Positions 35,257 through 47,439 are shown, counted from the stretch's first letter. The stretch is DNA of 64,000 nt from Panax quinquefolius (GCA_020205615.1 CM035164.1:125281537-125345536); one strand, 5' to 3'. Made by a program: numbers and translations. Notes: generated by a model not told the origin, from the letters alone.

Positions 35257-36600
35257 CCATGAAAATGTTGTACAATGATAGTAGCTTCTGCTGTAAAGGG
35301 TGACTTATAATACTGCTGGGTTTTTGCGGCCCTTGGCCTTGCTTCCTGTATATGCAACTGGGGTGGTCTGCTGCTGCTGCTGCTGCTACCGCAAACATCT
35401 CAAATCTGTAAACAAATTTGAATACATTAGTCTCAGTTGAATACGTTGAAGATAAAACTGCAAGTACAGTCCTGTTGATATCTTGTTTCACAGTTAGTAA
35501 TGTTGTACTCTGGAATTACTCGTATTTTTTGCCAGAACATGGCAAGGATATAGATTAATATTTATGTAGACAGTTGTGAATAAATCTCTCTCCACTTTTA
35601 TCAGTGTTCTAAAAATCCTTCTAGGCTCGAATCTAAGTAGGTGGTTCGTTCTCTAACGGTACCAATTTTGGTGGTAGCAGAAACAGAATTAGGCTTTGAA
35701 GATCTGGATGATTGAAACGAATTTGTTGCGATTTATTAAGATTTTATTTGTGGGATTTTTCATGCAAAATTTAGAATATTTACATTTAATATATGCTTTA
35801 TATAGTATTTTTGCATGCATATTTGATATATTTACGTCATGTGAACGAAATACATGTGAAAATAGTATTATGTTATAAGGCTACGACGGAAATATATAAA
35901 ATAAAATTGTCTAGGAAAACATTTAGGCTATGACTGATGGAAAGATTTGTTTTTAGGGGATCAACATTATTGTAGGGTTACAAATAATTTGGCGGCCAAA
36001 ATTTATCTGGAAATGTGCACTTTCTAGATTCATACATAGATTACAATGTTAGTATAGTCAATAGTACTATTTGATTTGATTACATGGAAGCCTATACCCT
36101 TTTTAAAAATTGAACAAAAGTGCTCCATTTTAATGCTTAATGCTTCTTATCTAAAAAATTGGCTACTCAAGAAAGTAATATTTTGATAAATTGATTTTGA
36201 CAAGAACCCTTAATTAACCCTTTTTAAGTTTTATTATTACATATAATTAGATGACTTAACAAGTGTTCATTTTGAGGATTAGATAATTAAGGACGGTTGG
36301 TTGATAATCAACATATATAATATAAATTCAATCCAATTTGGGAAGAGGACAAACATTAATTATGGTCTTCTCATGGTTATCATGATAAAGAATGAGTAAT
36401 TTAGTTTCCAATGTTAATGATGGTTATATAGTGCTTTGACAACCAAATATAGTGTTTAAACTTTAAATTAAGTATTTATTTGTTTAATTTTTTTTTTTTT
36501 TTAAGAAGGTCAAAATTATGGTTGAAGCAATTTTTTTTAAAAAATAAATAAATGTCAAAGTGGTTCATAAAGAATTGTTATTAAAAATACTCCCTTTATT
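35257..36600. other. 3' flank of SPD1
   Basis: No gene seen. It contains the SPD1 3' UTR with a (CTG)-rich run near 35370-35390, then A/T-rich intergenic DNA. Confidence 0.5.
35601..35645. mobile_element. Fragment of the same hAT family
   Basis: Reads CAGTGTTCTAAAAATCC and 'ttctaggctcgaatctaag', matching the terminal sequence of the hAT element at 29999-30735. No partner end found. Confidence 0.5.
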
Positions 36601-37683
36601 CAATTAAGAACAAAAGTCAAATAAATATTTAAATAGTGAATAAAAGTAAGAAGTAGACGGTGGACTTTTTTGCAGTAACATATAGGAAAGCAATTTTAAT
36701 GCTTTATCTGGAAGTAGCACTAGGCTAACCTTGGACATATCTACACCACAAGAACTCTAATACCGAGTCGATCACGTTTTAAAGTAACTTTATGATTATT
36801 TTTATATCAAAGTCAGAATAAAAATGAAGTAATAAACCTTGGGGACATAATTAAGGTTAGTGTTGATCGAGTAAAAACCATTTGTTAAACAGATAGCGTT
36901 AGCATTAACATATTTAATGTAATTGTTTCTCTTTGAGACAATGTTTTTTGCTACCTTAAGACTGTTATAGCTAGTTACGATTATCGTTTGCCGGGGCTTC
37001 GGTCGCTGAGCGCCTAATACTTCAACCCTCATACAGGGTCTTATAACTTTGCATAGACTGTACTTTTGGTATACAGTCGTTCAGACCTCGCCTTTACATG
37101 ACTATTTTGTCAGTTCCTTAACACAACACGATTGTCAACCCTGTTCGTTCGATGAACTTTTTTGAGCAAATGGGAAATCAAATCGCAATTTTAGGCAAGG
37201 TTTTCATTTGCAAAATGCTCAAATTGAAGAGTTACATCAGAAATCCAGAAGAGGATAAAAGGGATAGATAGATCAAGTAAGGGGCTGGCTGCTTGTGGTG
37301 ACTCGAAAGAAAAGTATTTGGATAGGAATTTCAAAATGATTAGCCAATACATGAACTTGTTAACATCAGCAACTCCATAAGGCCAAATCTCATGACTAGG
37401 AAAGACTAGTCTTTTTGAAATACTTGGGTAGACAGACATTGTTTTTGGACAATTAATGAGGTATGATTATATTACCACATATCTACAAATACATTGGCAA
37501 AAAAAAAAATCATTTTTTTAATTTTTATTTAATTTTCTTTGTTTCCATACAAATGAAAACGCAAGAACGACAAAAGGCTGCAACGGCATATCAATTTTTT
37601 TTTTTTTTTAAAGTTAGCACATTTATGTCTTTTTTGGACCCTAGCTCTTCACTAAAATATTATGAGAATTACAATACGAAGCT

Positions 37684-37691
37684 CTATATAA
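37684..37691 (+). promoter_or_regulatory. TATA box of CLE gene A
   Basis: CTATATAAAG about 100 bp before the start codon, conserved at the same place in copy B. Confidence 0.75.
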
Positions 37692-37784
37692 AGCCCAAAC
37701 ATCCTAGCTAGCTAGTACAAAATCACACTCTACATGCACCACACTCAGTTAGTTATATATATATATAACTTCATGTATACAAAA

Positions 37785-38000
37785 ATGGCTGGGCTGAGAT
37801 TTTGGTTCTGCCTTGTCCTGCTCTTGCTCTCTGAAACTCGTTCCCTCGAGCCATTTCCTAGTAAAAAGAAACAGCCATTGATCCAAATTGGTCAAGAAAT
37901 CCTAAGGGCAAGTAGGCGAAACCAAAAACTGATGAAAAATCGAAGCCCTTATAGTACCACCAGGCTGAGTCCTGGAGGACCTGATCCCCAACATCACTAG
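37785..38000 (+). CDS. CLE: CLE signalling peptide precursor A (CLE2-like)
   Basis: Intronless, 71 residues. Residues 1-20 (MAGLRFWFCLVLLLLSETRS) form a secretion signal. The variable middle is basic (KKKQPLIQIGQEILRASRRN) and the C-terminus is the 12-residue CLE motif RLSPGGPDPQHH directly before the stop. That motif is, from memory, the same as the mature Arabidopsis CLE2 peptide and belongs to the CLE1-7 group, perceived by CLV1-class receptor kinases and linked to nitrogen-responsive root and shoot signalling, and in legumes to nodule control. The ATG was chosen because it gives the signal peptide at the N-terminus and aligns with copy B. Likely sites of processing and hydroxylation (Pro4, Pro7 of the 12-mer) are inferred. 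Confidence 0.93.
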   Translation: MAGLRFWFCLVLLLLSETRSLEPFPSKKKQPLIQIGQEILRASRRNQKLMKNRSPYSTTRLSPGGPDPQHH

Positions 38001-38731
38001 TGAAAGATTTCAAGAAGAACAAGAAGGAATTTTTTACAACTACTTTATTTAATTTCCTTCGTTTTGTCTTTCTGCTTTTACAATGTCAATCTACACCACC
38101 TAGTTTCTGCTTCTCTCTTTAGTTATAGCTACAATTGAGATGTAGTAACTTATTGGTACAACAATTTTCTTCTTTACAATCATGTTGAGTTGGACAGTAC
38201 TAGTGGACTTTTATAGGGCATGTGTTTTGTTTTTTATTGGAATATTGAAATGGCCTCTTTGTGCTACTTTAAATATTTTTAATATTTTCACATGCACCAT
38301 TTTCTCTCGCATGAACATATAGTGGATCCTAACTTCATGTGTGAAGGAATCGTATAAAAAAACAACACAATATCATAATTATTATTCAAGTATCAATGTA
38401 CTACATTACATAAGATTATTTGGAATAACTAATTAATATCTGCACTGAAGTAATGCCTAAATATAAGGTGCTTACTAATTGTTAAAAACTTCTCTTTAAA
38501 ATCAGCTGCAAAAAAAAATAATAATTTAATAAAAGAACGTGGATCACAATTCTTTCACAAGCATGAAAATGTGGATGGATGATATCATCTTTTGTTATTA
38601 TATTAATATTTAGTAATAAAGTTTGCATTCTTTGTATTACGGAATTGAATAAAGAAGAGTCTCATTTACTAATTATTTTTGTTCTAAAATTCCATTATAT
38701 TTACGTCGGCGATAAAATAAAATGCAACAAC

Positions 38732-41083
38732 TGTAACACCCCTTTCCCGAAAAAGAAAGGGAGGTCACGTACAAAGCACAACAAACCTCAAAATAAATAA
38801 ACAGAGCATTAACAACCTCAAAATATTAATAGTGGTGATTCCATTAATAAAGTAATAAGTACAATTCTCCAAACTGAGTCAAAATAATCAAAACTTAAAA
38901 TTCGAATCAACCTAAATGGTCAAAGGCAAAAATCTCATCACACTAGCCCTGAATCACCCTTGCAAACCCATCGGAAGAAAAACACAGCATGAGCCAATTG
39001 CCCAAAGACGGATCTGAGATATACAAAAGATATACAATCGATATAATGAAAATAATTGAGACAAAATCTTGAACAAAGCCTCAAGTGCAAATACTGACGA
39101 AAATATAATATCCAAAGATCTGAATGGAATATATCTGAATCAACGTAATGAATATATCTGAATCAACGTAATTGACAAAACCAATAAAAGAATAAAGAAA
39201 TAACGAACTGAAGTAACTAACTCAATGACTTGAACTGAACAGAAACCAACAAAACTAATCCAATAAAATAATAGGCTGAAATAAATAGCTGGAGTTATTT
39301 TATACCGAATGAGCTCAGAAATACACATTGCCACACAGGCAAGTCAAAATAATGCCACACAGGCAACCAAAATAATGCCACACAGGCAAATCACACATTG
39401 GACCGCGAATCCAAATGTATGCAAATCGGATAGGTGTGTTTGGCACAACATTACAAATTCGCAGAACAGAAAACTAGAGTTAACCCATACGCCTCCCACA
39501 ACAAAACACCAAATGGCCCACTTCCTCCGGAGCCCAAAATGGAGACGCCGTGGACTAATCACACCACCACGGAAAGTGTCACGTCTCTCGTGCCAAGACG
39601 ACGTGCCTGTGGTACCCCCACAAGTGGTTATAACTCAGGTATACTCTACGGTATATTCTAACAAAAATGTCATGTCACAACACATGCGACATAATACCAA
39701 CAAAAGGGTTCTATATGTACATATTGAACCGAATCAAATTATAGTCACAAGGTTTCAAAAGGAAGGTAACAACATGTACCGCTCTACAATTATCAAAATA
39801 AATAATACTAAACATGATAACCTAATTCAAAGAGTACAAATACAAGTCATACATATCAACTCTAAAATGAAACTAATATATTTATTTCACAAGAAACAAT
39901 TATGTGAAATCATAATAGAATTCGAAATAAGAAAACAAACGAACAAATCAAATTTAACAAAGGTATCGCTGAAAGTGTACGGAATCCGCACCTGATACTT
40001 CCAAACCATTTATAACACACTCCACAAAATCTTACCCTCAAATGCCAACGATATCAAATACGAAATGTTATTCATCACCTAAACATATTCACCTCAAATT
40101 AAATATAATCCAATTCAATAATTCCAAAATAATTCATAATCTATTTAATATGCCTTTAATCATCGCCTTATATCAATTATTAATACTCCAAAATTTATAT
40201 TCTAAATATAACTCTTTAAGTTCCTTCCGTCCGAACTAATTACACAAATTAATAATACTAAATGTAAGTACATTTATAAAAATATGAACACTTCTATTTG
40301 GTACGACTATAAAATATAATTACTTATAATATTAAGATTTAATTCATTCCATATAATCTTACATATTTATTTGTATAACATCTCTTGCAAATTATGCAAG
40401 TTTTCGTAAACTTTAATTACTACTGCTATATATATATATATATTTTTATTTAAAGAAATCATCAATTTATTATTTTAGGATCCCCAAAATCAATCACAGA
40501 CTACTCCCTCCGTTCAATCTGATTGGAATAAAGTGATAATAATAATAAGTACATCCGTATAAGTATTACATTAATAAATAAACTCTCCCATCTTTAAAGA
40601 TCGCTCTTAGTTCTTGAATTACAAAAGTACTTGCTCTTGATGGAAAAAAACAACATACTAAATTTAATAATTTAATATGGAACCACGTGATTTATCCCCA
40701 CTTTATATAATGTATAATATACTTACTTATTACTGATGAAATTTCCCCACTAGTGATCAAAATCTCTAGTCTTTCTTCACCTGAGCCCCCTTTGTAGCTG
40801 TTCCCTTTATCTCCAAAATAGCCACCTCTTCTTATTCAGTTTGTATAATGAAGTAATATTAGGTTTAGCTATTTATTAATTAAGTTGCCCTAATAAATTT
40901 CTATTTGAGTTAAATTAATATTAAGGCCCATATTTTAACCACATAATATTATCTATCACTTATTAATATTTATTAGCCCACATAATTTAAATAACTAGTT
41001 TGACCCAAATAAATGACAAGTTCCAAACAATATATTTTAAGAATATAAATTTAATATTATTATTTTTTTTTGAGGATATTACA
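38732..41083 (+). mobile_element. Solo LTR between the CLE copies, 2.35 kb
   Basis: Starts TGTAACACCCCTTTCCC, ends GAGGATATTACA, with a perfect 5-bp duplication ACAAC (38727-38731 and 41084-41088). No internal domain or second LTR. A 228-codon ORF inside (39309-39995) shows no recognisable protein. A different family from the TGTGACGCCCCC copies by terminal sequence. Confidence 0.8.
39326..39395 (+). repeat. Subrepeat inside the solo LTR
   Basis: Three copies of 'tgccacacaggca' spaced about 24 bp apart. A separate duplication 'aatatatctgaatcaacgta' lies at about 39127-39172. Confidence 0.85.
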
Positions 41084-41703
41084 ACAACTCCTCAATTTTA
41101 CTGTATATTTAATAATTATGTTAAACTAAAGAGACAATAAATTTAGGGTCAATATAATACGTAAATAAATCCTTAAAATTTATAAGTTTTGCAAATTAGG
41201 CTTTTATTATTATTATTATTAATAAACCAGAGAGTATTATATTTACCCACGCCACATTATATTTATATCAATTCTTAGAAACTGACATTAATCAATATAG
41301 GCTGTGTTGATGATCACTCACTCAGGCTGATCAAAAATTTTATGTGGTGTAATTAACTTAATGGTTATACTACAATGCACTATTTTCGTTCAAAGTTACA
41401 AATTTAAATGTTTTTTAATTTTATTTTAAAATAAATAAACAAAATTATTTTTTTAACTATTTATATTATAAGGGAGAGCAGGGTCTTTTGGTGTCTCTTG
41501 TGTCTTCACTTTATAATCTCAATTATATCGTCCTTTTTAACCATTTTTTTTATATTTATTTTAAGGTTATTAAAATTTTAATTTTACAGTTATTAACGTA
41601 ATTTAAGACTGTTATGTAATTGCCGATTTAGTCTTTAGGTTAATTATCTATTCACCTCCTTAATTTTCTCTTCATTACTCTCACTTTCTACTCCCATTTA
41701 TCC

Positions 41704-41737
<34 letters not shown>

Positions 41738-41815
41738 AATATTATTCCAAATTTCTTCCTCCTTTACAAACAAATAACTAACTATAAATACGAATGCATA
41801 TATGTAACATTCATG
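41084..41815. other. A/T-rich spacer between CLE blocks
   Basis: No gene seen. A (CT)n run lies at 41707-41735. Confidence 0.5.
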
Positions 41816-41868
41816 CTAATAAAATAGTGAATAAAACTAAGAACTAGACGGTGGACTAATGGTTTTCA

Positions 41869-41871
<3 letters not shown>

Positions 41872-41919
<48 letters not shown>
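41872..41919. repeat. (AT)n microsatellite
   Basis: AT dinucleotide run in the block B upstream region; absent at the equivalent place in block A. A (CA)n run followed by (AT)n lies at 42090-42156. Confidence 0.95.
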
Positions 41920-41920
<1 letters not shown>

Positions 41921-42089
41921 TTAATTTGTTCGACCACTTTTTAGCAGTACCAAATAACAAAGCAATTTTAATGCTTTATCTGTTAAGTATATAGCACTAG
42001 GTAGGCTAACCTTGGACATATATATCTAGTACTATTATAATAACTCTAATTATTACCGATCCTCCCCTCCCTCCAAGAACATGCCTAAT

Positions 42090-42160
<71 letters not shown>

Positions 42161-42794
42161 GTCGGATCAGACCGACTACACTAATAATATAAGCTAGCTA
42201 TGTAATCCACATGCAAGATTAGGGTTAGTGTTGATTATCTGGAAATTATTAGTTAAACAAATAGTGTTTGTATTGATTTATTAATTTAGTGTTATACTTA
42301 TAACTTGACAAGAGGCGAAACTACTGTCTAATAGTACGATTGCCATTTATAATTCATGAGGATGATTGGCATTAATTCTTCGGATTAATTCTTGGAACTG
42401 GAAATGGAGAAAAGACTAATTAAACTTTTGGAACTAATGGGAAATTAAGAAATCCATAAGAGGGAAAAAAGGCGGCATTTGCATGCTTAAGCCAATGCAA
42501 GAAGCGTTAAACTGGAAATCTAGCAGATTTAGGAAAGAAAAGAAAAGAAATCAAGTACTTAATTAATTAGGTGGTGTTGGGTCACGATATTTTTTTTCAT
42601 CGTTGGTAAGATGAGATTAGAACTTCTCTTTTAATTAATCTATTTACTTTTATTATTGAATCCACGAAAGTTTTTGTGCCTCGTTTATCCTATTATTTCC
42701 ATTTTGATTTATAAGGCCAAGATTCAGTCCAAATGGGTCGATCCTTTGGACATTTTAATATCTATTATTTTGACTTTGAATGATGAAAAAAGTG

Positions 42795-43290
42795 ATGACG
42801 GTTGACTAGAGAACTCCGCCACGCATTAATGTGGATGGGATTATAACCTGGCCGTGATGGAAAACGGTGACCAAAAGCGATGGATAAACTATATGCGGTT
42901 CGGTGAGAGCCCATCGGATCAAGGGTGTGTGTCGGTAGTAGTGGGTGGCCACTTGTAATCCGTAAAAAGAGAGATAAATTTTAAAGCAAGAGAAGTCATC
43001 ACGAAGAGGTATGTACACACAATTTTATGAATTAATAATCGATATACACTCAAGAATTATTATTATCTCTCTCTCAATACACTAGGCATTCTGACTTCCA
43101 TTTTTGTTAACCTCATGAACACGTTCTTCGACTCTCACACCGAGCTATCCCCCCGACGGAACCGCCACGTGAAGCTTGTGGTGTTTGTCGTGTTCTTGTC
43201 TGCGAGGATCGTAGGCGTCTTACGTGATTGGGACGTGGCGGAAGATCTTGGCGTTAACGGTGGTGTTTGTGGCCTTTAGTGACTCGAAAG
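42795..43290 (+). mobile_element. Gypsy LTR fragment, related to the element at 61.1 kb
   Basis: Shares 'gcattaatg', 'gactctcac', 'ccgagctatcc', 'gattgggacgtgg' and 'gatcttggcg' in the same order with 61115-61560. It inserted into the CLE B upstream region, with no clear target duplication. Confidence 0.6.
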
Positions 43291-43304
43291 AATTGTGTAA
43301 TCGT

Positions 43305-43351
<47 letters not shown>

Positions 43352-43354
<3 letters not shown>

Positions 43355-43553
43355 CAATGATCAAGAGCATAAGTCTTAAATAACATAATTCCTTAAATAA
43401 CATAATTCCTTAAAACGACGTCGTTTTGGAGTGGCTTAAATGAGAGTGGTCCAACTTGTTTTTCTTTTATTTACAAAAATGCCATCATGCATTACTCCAA
43501 AACGACGTCGTTTAAGGAATTATGTTATTTAAAACTTATGCTCTTGATCCTTG

Positions 43554-43557
<4 letters not shown>
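43352..43557. mobile_element. MITE with long inverted repeats inside an (AT)n tract
   Basis: Ends GAGCAATGATCAAGAGCATA and, on the complement, GAGCAAGGATCAAGAGCATA. The arms are over 60 bp and meet at 'aacgacgtcgttt' blocks; the left arm has a 17-bp internal duplication (ttaaataacataattcc). AT repeats border both sides (43312-43351, 43567-43603), as expected for insertion at TA. No ORF; superfamily not assigned. Confidence 0.75.
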
Positions 43558-43606
<49 letters not shown>

Positions 43607-44073
43607 TTTCCAAAATGACATGCATGCCAATACATCAACTTAATTATTAACATCAGCAACTCCATCCATAAGGCCAAATTTCATGACTAGGAAAGAGAAT
43701 AGAAATCCTACACATTGTTTTTGGACAATGAGGTATGATTATATAAATATATATATATATTAATTAATTACCACATATCTACAAATATATTGGCAAAAAA
43801 AATAATCATATTTATTCTTATTTTTGTTTTTTATTAATTTCCAATACTAATGAAAACGCAAGAACAAAAGGCATCACGCACGCCATATCAAAAAAAGAAA
43901 AACACCTTTAGAATCCATATATTTTTTTTAAAAAAAGTTAATTACCCACATTTAAATCTTGAATTTTTCTTGGCACCTCAATATTTACCACCTTAATCAC
44001 ATCAAAGTGGAATCTCGGCTTGTCTTTTTTGGACACTCTTCACTAAAAAATAATGAAAATTTCGATATGGAGC

Positions 44074-44083
44074 TCTATATAAA
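44074..44083 (+). promoter_or_regulatory. TATA box of CLE gene B
   Basis: TCTATATAAAG about 85 bp before the start codon, in a region conserved with copy A. Confidence 0.75.
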
Positions 44084-44163
44084 GCCCAAACATCCTAGTA
44101 CAAAATCCCTCTACATTCACCACACTAAGTTATAGAACAGTATATAACTTATATACGACAGAA

Positions 44164-44394
44164 ATGGGTGGCCTGAGATTTTGGTTCTGCCTTGTCCTAC
44201 TCTTGCTCTTTGTAACTTACTCTGAAACTCGTGCCCTCGAGCCATTTCCAAGTTATAAAAAGAAACAGCCATTGATCAAAATTGCTCAAGAAATTCTAAG
44301 GGCAAGTACGCGAAATCAAGAACTGATCAAAAATCGAAGCCCTTACAGCACCACTAGGCTGAGTCCTGGAGGACCTGATCCCCAACATCACTAG
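44164..44394 (+). CDS. CLE: CLE signalling peptide precursor B (CLE2-like)
   Basis: Intronless, 76 residues. It has a signal peptide (MGGLRFWFCLVLLLLFVTYS), basic middle and the C-terminal CLE 12-mer RLSPGGPDPQHH, identical to copy A. Compared with A it has five extra residues at the end of the signal peptide and a few replacements in the spacer (for example IAQE for IGQE). Both copies are open, with conserved ends, so both probably encode the same secreted signal. The two genes sit 6.2 kb apart in direct orientation, a tandem duplicate pair. Their promoters agree near the TATA box but differ further upstream through insertions in copy B, so expression may differ. Confidence 0.93.
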   Translation: MGGLRFWFCLVLLLLFVTYSETRALEPFPSYKKKQPLIKIAQEILRASTRNQELIKNRSPYSTTRLSPGGPDPQHH

Positions 44395-44789
44395 CTAGTG
44401 AAAGATTTCCAGAAGACCAAGAACAGAAAAACAATCTTTTAGAAGTATCTTCATACGGGCTTCATTTTCAGTCTATCCCAACTAATTAATTTCGGATATA
44501 TAAAAAGCGTTTATGTTGATGTTGTTGAGTTTGTTTTCTCATTAGTTATGGCTAAAATTGAGATGCATGCAACTTATTGGTAGTGAATAATAATAATAAG
44601 TACATGCACTTTTTTTGTTTACAATCATGTTGATTTGGACAGTGGAATTTATAGGACAAAAGAGTTTTGTTTTATATATATTGGATTGAAATGGGCTTTA
44701 ATTTATGCGGTACTTTAAATATTTAAATTGATCATTCTAGCTCCCATTGTTTTTTGGCAACCATGTTATAGTGGAGCGCATGAAATATT

Positions 44790-45256
44790 TACACTTCTTC
44801 GAGCTTCTTCGAGTTGAGAGAGTGTTCAAATCTTGTTCGTGCTTTTAGGTGGAATCTCCAAGCCTTAAGCTACCAAAAGAGTCCTCCTCCTTCCTAGAAT
44901 GGAAGGGGTATTTATAGAGTTCCCTGGACTTAAGTTATCACATGCTAGGCACATGTTCTCAATGAAATTCCAGAAATACCCTTCAGTCATTAAAGTAATG
45001 CCCATATTGCCCTGTCCTTCTAGCCACCAATCCAATCCCTCAATCAATTCCCAAAATGAGCCGCCTCCACGAGTCTTCCGCCTCGGGACACGTGGAGGCT
45101 TCTCCCTGCCCCGCACATTTATTTCGACTTTTTCCATCTTCATTCCATTAGGTTACGCGAACCCTAAATTGCACATTTAATGAGGTCATGGGAACCCTAA
45201 TTGTGCATTTAATTTAATTAGGTCATGTGAACCCTAATTTTGCACATGGGCCCACA
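44790..45256 (-). repeat. 3' LTR (left), truncated
   Basis: Matches 58752-59308 by eye ('ggtggaatctccaagcctta', 'cttcctagaatggaaggggt', 'tcccattaggtta'-type words). The 190 bp expected before 44790 are missing, and no target duplication could be identified. Confidence 0.7.
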
Positions 45257-45499
45257 TTTGCCCCCTCACGAGAGAGTCGCATTTCCAAATAGATTTATCG
45301 TGCAAGAATACTTCAAACTTTTGAGTATATTTTGCATGACTTCACTTTACTTGTCTCAAGACCACGGTCCTAGTAAATGGAACTCCTAGGGAGCCAAACC
45401 CTTGATTTGTTTCTTTATTTTTCCTAAAAATTGAAAACAAGAAAAATAATCAAATAAAGATTTAAATAAAAAGAAATCTTTATTTTGGGTGGTACACAA

Positions 45500-45711
45500 A
45501 AATCTTTCTTTTTTTCATCATCAAACCAAATAAAATCATAATTTTATTTTGGAAATAAAATAAAATCTTAATTTTAGTTTGAAAATCAAATCTCTCTTTA
45601 TTTTGGAAACAAAATAAAATCTTTCTTTATTTGGGAAATAAACCAAATCTATCTTTATTTTGGAAGTAAAATAAAATCTAAATTTATTTTGGAAATAAAA
45701 TAAAATCTATC

Positions 45712-45720
<9 letters not shown>
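45500..45720. repeat. A/T-rich short tandem repeats
   Basis: Repeated 'tttattttggaaataaaata' words, about 30 bp apart, followed by an (AT)n run at 45719-45762. They lie between the 3' LTR and the antisense ORF. Another (AT)n run is at 46121-46151. Confidence 0.75.
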
Positions 45721-45765
<45 letters not shown>

Positions 45766-46118
45766 TTTTCAAACTACCCTTTATCGGGAATAAAATCAAC
45801 TTAAATTTTATTATTTTCAAAATAAGCTATTCTTTCCTATAGGGTTTTTTACTTATCTTTATTTTGAGAAGTAAGAAGTCCATATTCAGAATCCATCGTC
45901 GCATGCCTTCTCGATTGAGTAGGTGCTACTTATGCAGCATATTTCTTAGATTGTCTCATAATCGCTAGAGCCAACGAACACACGTGTGTTCCTCACCATC
46001 AAACCCACATTAGCAAGTCTCACCATCAAGACATCCTCATGGATCCAACACCGTAATTGTAAACCATTAGGTGCAACCTTTATCGAGTCTTCATTTAGCC
46101 AATTTCTCATAATTGTTT

Positions 46119-46155
<37 letters not shown>

Positions 46156-46309
46156 TCGTGGAATTGTAGACTTTCTTCAATTTTTCGAGTCCCATCACTA
46201 TATCTTGGCCTTTTCCCTCAATTCCTCGTAAAAAGGCTATAATTTTCATGCATGAAGGAGCATTCGTCCCAAACCGTGGATTAAGAGAAGCAACAGACCT
46301 TAAAGGTAT

Positions 46310-46990
46310 GCATGGGAATAAACCCCTAGGTGGTGGCCCGAACCCATATAGGCGCCGAACCTTTTTTTTTTTTTGAGGAGACAACCCGCCTTTTGGTGGT
46401 CGAACCCCATAGAGCCGAACCCTATAGGCGCCAAACCCTGGGGGCCAAACTTTATCAATTTTTTTTTTTTTTTTGAAGGAGAGATTCACATTTCTAGGTG
46501 GTGGCCGAACCCTATAGGAGCCGAACCCTATAGGCCGAAACCCTGTGGGGCCAACCTTATCAATTTTTTTTTTTTTTTTAAGGAGAGATCCCGCCTAGGG
46601 TGGTGGCCGAACCTGGCGCCGAACCCTGTGGGGGCCGAACCTTATCATTTTTTTTATTTTTTTTACAAACTTTCTTTTTTGAAGGAGAGATCCTGCCCTA
46701 GGTGGTGGCCGAACCCTATAGGGCGCCGAACCTTAGGGGGGCCGAACCTTTATCATTTTTTTTCATTTTTTTTTCAATTTTTCTTTTGTCTTCCGAGCCC
46801 CAATACCTTGAGTACATCTTGGTTTTTTCCCTAGGATAATGAAGAAAAATTTAACATTTTTCCTTGACGAAAACGCGAAAGGAGAAAACTGATATGCTTG
46901 CATGCGACGAAACCACTCTAGATGACCAAACCCCTAGGGGGCGAACCCTAGGGGGGCCGAACCCTAGGGGGCCGAACCCTAGGGGACGAA
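46310..46990. repeat. GC-rich tandem array in the gypsy 3' region
   Basis: About five degenerate copies of a 90-120 bp unit: 'aggtggtggccgaacccta', then 'ggcgccgaacc', 'gggggccgaacctta', a poly-T run and 'aaggagagatc'. The last stretch collapses to short 'gccgaaccctaggggg' repeats. A 153-codon ORF across it is a repeat product, not a gene. Confidence 0.85.
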
Positions 46991-47439
46991 CTCTAGGCAG
47001 AAATTCATGTTTTGGGCGAAAAAAATGAAATTCGGGACGACGAGCCTCTACTATTAGGGAGCGCATTTGGAGTTTTTGGGCCTATAATATATCAAAACGA
47101 TCGTATCGACGAGCCCTTCAAAAGTCATCGCTTTTACATGACATATGCCGTTATAAGTCCAAAAAGGCTCAAGGATGGATTTTGGCCATCCAAGTTTTTT
47201 CAAAATTTTTGAAAATTTTTCTCGCATAAATGTACTCCTCAATCTTTCCGACATTGTTTCTTCTTCTTTTCGTGTGTTTTGAAGCTTAACTCTCTGACGC
47301 TCGCTCTTTTTTTGCCATGGTGAGTACTTTATGCTCATATACTTTACTTGACATTCTTGATATACTTTCTCTAGAATTGTTATAATGATCTCCCCTCGTC
47401 TCAGTAGCCCTTTCTCCCTAAATGCTCATAACTAAGGAC

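Larger units (their letters stand above)
36600..38240 (+). repeat. Tandem duplication, block A (CLE gene A with promoter)
   Basis: Shares with block B (41815-44660) the segments 'agacggtggact', 'aagcaattttaatgctttat', 'aggctaaccttggacatat', 'aaggccaaatctcatgacta', 'attaccacatatctacaaat', the TATA region and the coding sequence. Block A is the shorter copy. Confidence 0.85.
41815..44660 (+). repeat. Tandem duplication, block B (CLE gene B with promoter)
   Basis: Same order of landmarks as block A, enlarged by an (AT)n run, a gypsy LTR fragment and a MITE between the upstream half (to about 42260) and the proximal promoter (from about 43650). Confidence 0.85.

Noticed and set aside
39309..39995. 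228-codon plus-strand ORF
   Set aside because: Lies wholly inside a solo LTR with perfect target duplication, has low-complexity N/T/I/K composition over much of its length, includes the subrepeats and matches no domain I know.
46373..46834. 153-codon ORF with repeated PNPIGAEP-like motif
   Set aside because: Translation of the GC-rich tandem array with poly-T spacers; the protein repeat only mirrors the DNA repeat.
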